Below, in pieces: positions 60,873 through 64,000 of a stretch of DNA of 64,000 nucleotides; position 1 is the first letter of the stretch; each line of letters begins with the position of its first letter. The notes under the pieces were generated by a model. It was not told the origin of the DNA. It saw nothing but the letters and a program-made list of their open reading frames with translations, and did not search any database. The position numbers and the translations under genes were made by a program. Source of the stretch: JANQRX01 sp963663975 (GTDB taxonomy: Bacteria; Pseudomonadota; Alphaproteobacteria; Rhizobiales; Kaistiaceae); NCBI GenBank assembly GCA_963663975.2, contig CAXXRA010000011.1, positions 124,001 through 188,000 of the forward strand. Reading direction: 5' to 3'.

Positions 60873-61034
60873 TCGGCGAGGCTGCACCGTCCGGCAGGAG
60901 AACAGCATTCCCGGGGCCTTATCGATCCTTACGGGAGCTGTCCCTGGACCGGCCCGTGGGCCGGTTCACACGGCGCCCACCTACCTCGTAGGTCTCCGGG
61001 ATCGAGATTTCCACCGACGATGCGGCTTCGCCTC
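60873..61034 (+). ncRNA. ssrS: 6S RNA
   Basis: The position between zapA and the 5-formyltetrahydrofolate cyclo-ligase gene is where proteobacterial 6S RNA is found. The termini pair: GGCGAGGCTGCA (60875-60886) with TGCGGCTTCGCC (61021-61032) through 12 pairs including two G-U. Inside are further GC-rich arms (CCGGCCCGTGGGCCGG near 60952) and partly unpaired sequence that could form the central bubble mimicking an open promoter. CTATAT (60861-60866) is a fitting -10. 6S RNA binds sigma-70 RNA polymerase in stationary phase. No frame here encodes a credible protein. Confidence 0.75.
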
Positions 61035-61092
61035 CCTCAACCCGCCCTGCCTGTGACAGCTGCCCGGTGAGGCCGGTTTGAAATCTGCTTCG

Positions 61093-61653
61093 ATGAAGGA
61101 AAAAATGCGGGCCGCCGCCCGCGAACGTCGCGATCTCATGGATCCCGACGAGCGGCGTTCGCTGTCAGCCATCGTGGCTCGGCGGACAATCAACCTTCTC
61201 AGCCCAAGACAACCTCTGTGCGTGGCGGTCTATATCGCTATTCGCTCCGAGTGCGATCCCGACGCCATTCGAAATTGGGCGTATGACCGTGGCGTTGAGG
61301 TCGCGTTGCCGGCGATCGACGGCGGTGACCGCATGGTCTTTCGACGCCACGCGCCCGGTGACGTCCTGGTGGACGGCGGCTTTGGAACCCGGCAGCCGCA
61401 TTCCAGCACGCCCAATGTGAGGCCCGACGTCATTGTTGCGCCGCTATTGGCGTTTGACAGAACGGGCGGGCGGCTGGGATACGGGCGCGGCTACTACGAT
61501 CGTGCCATCAGCGAGATCGACGAAGTGCCGCGACTCGTACTCGGCGTGGCGTTCTCAGTGCAGGAGATTGCCGACATTCCGCGGGAGCGGCACGATTTGC
61601 GGCTGGATCTGGTCGCAACCGAGCTGGAAACCGTCGATTGCCAGGCGAATTGA
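61093..61653 (+). CDS. 5-formyltetrahydrofolate cyclo-ligase
   Basis: ATG 61093 (MKEKMRAAARERRDLMDPDE) gives 186 residues; TTG 61078 is an alternative. The FTHF cyclo-ligase family is shown by VAVYIAIRSECDPDAIRNWA, VALPAIDGGDRMVFRRH and the nucleotide-site motif PLLAFDRTGGRLGYGRGYYD. It converts 5-formyl-THF and ATP to 5,10-methenyl-THF. It follows 6S RNA, as ygfA follows ssrS in Escherichia coli, and the YmdB-type gene begins 12 bases later. Confidence 0.92.
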   Translation: MKEKMRAAARERRDLMDPDERRSLSAIVARRTINLLSPRQPLCVAVYIAIRSECDPDAIRNWAYDRGVEVALPAIDGGDRMVFRRHAPGDVLVDGGFGTRQPHSSTPNVRPDVIVAPLLAFDRTGGRLGYGRGYYDRAISEIDEVPRLVLGVAFSVQEIADIPRERHDLRLDLVATELETVDCQAN

Positions 61654-61665
61654 TGAGGAAGCGCT

Positions 61666-62529
61666 GTGCGGCTGTTGTTTCTCGGTGATCTTGTCGGACG
61701 GACCGGCCGCAATGCCGTGATCGAGCGGTTGCCGGCCCTGATCGAAGACCATGCATTGGATTTCGTCGTGGTCAACGGCGAAAACGCGGCCGGCGGGTAT
61801 GGAATCACCGAATCCATATTTGGCTCAGTTGTGGCTGCCGGGGCCGATGTCGTAACAACTGGAAACCATGTCTTCGATCAGCGCGAAGCGCTTGTTTTCG
61901 CTGAGCGACAGGAGCGTTTCCTGCGCCCGATCAACTATCCCTCGGGCACGCCCGGCAAAGGCTCAGTTCTGCTCGGAGCACGCAACGGCGCGCGCGTCCT
62001 GGTGATCAATGCGCTGGGGCGCGTCTTCATGGAGCCTCTCGACGATCCGTTTGCGGCCATCGAGGCAGAGATCGCGGCCTGCCCGCTGGGCGAACAGGCA
62101 GATGCCGTCGTCATCGATTTTCACGCCGAAACGACGAGCGAGAAGAACGCGCTGGCGCATTTTGTCGATGGCAAAGTCACGCTGCTCGTGGGCACGCACA
62201 CGCATATTCCCACGTCCGATTATCGCGTCTTGCCGGCCGGCACGGCCTACCAGTCGGATGTCGGCATGTGCGGCGACTATGATTCGGTCATCGGTATGGA
62301 TCACGAGGAACCGCTCAGACGATTTCTCGAGAAAGTTCGCGGGGAACGGTTCTCGGCTGCCGTCGGGCCGGCAACGATCTCGGGCCTGGCCGTCGAGGTC
62401 GATGACGACACGGGGCTGGCAGTGCAGGTGGCGCCACTGCGGCTCGGTGGGGCATTATCGGAGGTGATTCCCCCCTTCTGGGGTGATTCGCTGGACAGTG
62501 AGGAAGGTGGGCAGAGGGCGCACCCATGA
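61666..62529 (+). CDS. YmdB-family (TIGR00282) metallophosphoesterase
   Basis: The start is GTG 61666, with TGAGGAAG upstream. The 287-residue protein has the YmdB motifs: MRLLFLGDLVGRTGRNAV (metal Asp), FVVVNGENAAGGYGI (Asn/Glu), VVTTGNHVFDQREAL, VIDFHAETTSEKNAL and LLVGTHTHIPTSDYRVLPAG with the last His ligands. The family hydrolyses 2',3'-cyclic nucleotides and related phosphodiesters and affects development in Bacillus. It is co-directional with the cyclo-ligase gene and probably in the same operon. Confidence 0.92.
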   Translation: MRLLFLGDLVGRTGRNAVIERLPALIEDHALDFVVVNGENAAGGYGITESIFGSVVAAGADVVTTGNHVFDQREALVFAERQERFLRPINYPSGTPGKGSVLLGARNGARVLVINALGRVFMEPLDDPFAAIEAEIAACPLGEQADAVVIDFHAETTSEKNALAHFVDGKVTLLVGTHTHIPTSDYRVLPAGTAYQSDVGMCGDYDSVIGMDHEEPLRRFLEKVRGERFSAAVGPATISGLAVEVDDDTGLAVQVAPLRLGGALSEVIPPFWGDSLDSEEGGQRAHP

Positions 62530-62545
62530 CCAAACGTCTCGCCTC

Positions 62546-63320
62546 GTGACCAAACCACCTGTCCTGTTCGTCCATGGCGCCTTCACCCGCGCGGCGCGCT
62601 GGGATTCCTGGGTCGCGTATTTCGGCGAGGCCGGGTTTGAATGTGTCGCACCGTCATTGCCCGGCCACGATCCGCCCGATAGGGCGGCGCTGGCCAAGCT
62701 GACATTTGACGACTACGTTTCCGCCATCAGTCAGGCGGCAAACAATCTGGATAGGCCGCCCATTGTCGTGGGCCACTCCATGGGCGGTCTGCTGGCGCAG
62801 CACGTGGCCATGCGAAGCGATTGTGCAGCGCTGATCCTGGTTTCCGCTTCTCCGCCTTGGCGGATCGTTGGTACATGGCATTCGGCGCGATATCTGTGGC
62901 GGTACACTTGGCCGGTGATCGCCGGCCCAGCCGATCAGGGCCAGCAACAAGGCCGCTGTCGACCTGGTGCTCCACGATCTGTCGCCGGCTGAACAAAAGG
63001 AGTTGCTGCAGATCTTAGCCTGGGAGTCGGGCCTGGCCTATCGCACGATGGTGTTCGGGCGCGCCCCGGTCGAGCGGGCGGCAATTCGTTGTCCGGTTCT
63101 GTGCGTGACCGGCGGCAAGGATCGACTGCTACGATTCTCGACTGCCGCCGGGTTGGCATCGTTTTACGATGCCGAGCATCTTGTTTTTCCAGGCCAAGGC
63201 CATGCCCTTGTTGCAGGCTCGCTGGTCGGCACCGTTGGGCGGGCTGTGCTGGAATGGGTCGAGCGCGCGGCACTGGCGGCCGACGCCGAGACTTCCTTTC
63301 GCCCAAGCCCGGTCGTATAA
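62546..63320 (+). pseudogene. alpha/beta hydrolase, single-base frameshift
   Basis: GTG 62546 starts VTKPPVLFVHGAFTRAARWD, and the nucleophile elbow GHSMGG follows (IVVGHSMGGLLAQHVAM). At the CCC run 62926-62928 one extra C breaks the frame. Removing it joins WPVIAG to QPIRASNKAAVDLVLHDLSP, and the rest (VTGGKDRLLRFSTAAGLASF, VFPGQGHALVAGSL) holds the catalytic Asp and His. All three catalytic residues therefore survive in the DNA but in two frames. A base error or recent mutation is likely. Substrate unknown. Confidence 0.8.
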
Positions 63321-63417
63321 GCCCGCCGACGCACTGGATCGAGACAGGATCAGGTGCACGGCCGGCCGCTCCAAGGCTGCCCTTGCCGTTTGCTCATCCG
63401 GTTGAACGGGATCTGCC

Positions 63418-64000
63418 ATGGCCGGCCTGGGGAATTCGCAGTTCAAGAATATCATGCACAAGAAGGGCAAGAAGGGCGCGGCCGACGCCAAGCGCTCAAA
63501 AATATTCTCCAAACTCGCCCGTGAAATCACGGTGGCGGCCAAGATGGGCCTGCCCGATCCGGAGATGAACTCGCGACTGCGGCTCGCGGTGCAGAATGCC
63601 CGCGCTGAAAACATGCCCAAGGACAATATCGAACGGGCCATCAAGAAGGCCAGCGGCGGAGATGCCGAGAGCTATGAGGAGATCCGCTACGAGGGCTTTG
63701 GTCCTGGCGGCGTGGCGGTGATTGTCGAGGCGCTGACCGACAACCGTAACCGCACCGCCAGCGCGGTTCGTGCGCATTTTGGCAAGTTCGGCGGGGCGTT
63801 GGGCGAAACCGGTTCGGTGGGGTTCATGTTCGATCGTGTCGGCGAGATCGTTTACCGGCCTTCCGCCGGGGACCCGGATACCGTGCTGGAGGCGGCCGTC
63901 GAGGCGGGCGCGGACGACGTCAATAGCACGCAGGACAGCCACACTATCACGTCGGCGTTCTCCGACCTGGGCGAGGTCGCCAAGGCGCTGGAGTCAGCGC
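63418..64000 (+). CDS. YebC/PmpR-family (TACO1) regulatory protein, cut by window end
   Basis: ATG 63418 (MAGLGNSQFKNIMHKKGKKG) starts a YebC-family protein that runs off the window; 194 residues are visible. Family signatures are QFKNIMHKKG, SKIFSKLAREITVAAKMG, NSRLRLAVQNARAENMPKDN, IERAIKKASGGD and YEGFGPGGVAVIVEALTDNR-NRTA. YebC proteins bind nucleic acids or ribosomes. They are described as transcription factors and more recently as factors relieving ribosome stalling. The N-terminus has three extra residues (GLG-N) relative to the usual MAGHSQ. Confidence 0.93.
   Translation, partial: MAGLGNSQFKNIMHKKGKKGAADAKRSKIFSKLAREITVAAKMGLPDPEMNSRLRLAVQNARAENMPKDNIERAIKKASGGDAESYEEIRYEGFGPGGVAVIVEALTDNRNRTASAVRAHFGKFGGALGETGSVGFMFDRVGEIVYRPSAGDPDTVLEAAVEAGADDVNSTQDSHTITSAFSDLGEVAKALESA

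Noticed and set aside
1..64000. CRISPR array, prophage structural genes or biosynthetic gene cluster
   Set aside because: No regularly spaced direct repeats, capsid or tail genes, or PKS/NRPS domains are present. The only repeats are those listed.

Overview
The window looks like the chromosome of a GC-rich alphaproteobacterium, most likely of the order Hyphomicrobiales (Rhizobiales). The evidence is the gene content and order: PntAA/PntAB/PntB encoded as three genes, a GapR/DUF2312 protein, RcdA (DUF1465), a TrcR-like DUF1013 gene, CtrA-type TTAA-N7-TTAA sites, and the block zapA-DUF4164-tkt-gap-pgk-fba with a 6S RNA between zapA and the 5-formyltetrahydrofolate cyclo-ligase gene. There is no species-level evidence.

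Region 1 (1-6000) is a decayed mobile or accessory segment. It holds the 3' half of a tRNA-Val(GAC) as a likely attachment site, a frameshifted tyrosine integrase, a HAD phosphatase with two frameshifts, and a CUT2 sugar ABC transporter whose binding-protein gene is split by an intact IS3-family element. Its permease and ATPase are intact. A gluconokinase remnant follows, joined in frame to the remnant of a second IS3-family transposase.

Region 2 (6000-20600) is metabolic. It has a small membrane protein, a formylglycine-type sulfatase, a DegT/DnrJ aminotransferase, a GNAT acetyltransferase and an FMN-binding glutamate-synthase-like protein. A seven-gene plus-strand cluster follows: glutaryl-CoA dehydrogenase, M20 deacylase, a DppABC-type transporter with a fused double ATPase, and an SDR. 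It looks like one uptake-and-degradation unit.

Region 3 (20600-40000) is mostly housekeeping: a DUF899 protein behind a perfect palindrome, rpmJ, a TPR protein, pyk, DUF1036, an EamA exporter, N-formylglutamate amidohydrolase, DUF1244, GapR, two cell-wall proteins (M15/DUF882 and L,D-transpeptidase), a sigma-54 response regulator divergent from an M3 peptidase with a CtrA-like box between them, an ABC1/UbiB kinase and the pnt operon.

Region 4 (40000-54400) holds a TPR lipoprotein, rpsU, purEK, two DUF465 proteins, an SDR, a VOC protein with a WYL regulator, a disrupted DUF1013 gene, DUF1192, a candidate CtrA-controlled small RNA, rcdA, rpmE, and a MotB-like/MotA-like stator pair pushed apart by a palindromic element and an IS481-family element. 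An inositol-monophosphatase-like protein lacking metal ligands, a Sel1 protein and a ThiE-like protein follow.

Region 5 (54400-64000) has fba (class I), pgk, gap and tkt, then divergently DUF4164, zapA, 6S RNA, the cyclo-ligase, a YmdB-type phosphodiesterase, a frameshifted alpha/beta hydrolase and the start of a YebC-family gene.

The observations most worth following are (a) two TTAACCAT CtrA-like sites, a three-hairpin RNA and an intrinsic terminator in front of rcdA; (b) a family of palindromic elements that sit in CTAG at stop codons, one nested with an IS481 element between two stator genes whose junction can be reconstructed to the base; and (c) several disrupted genes, most by one- or two-base changes, which are either real decay or assembly error.
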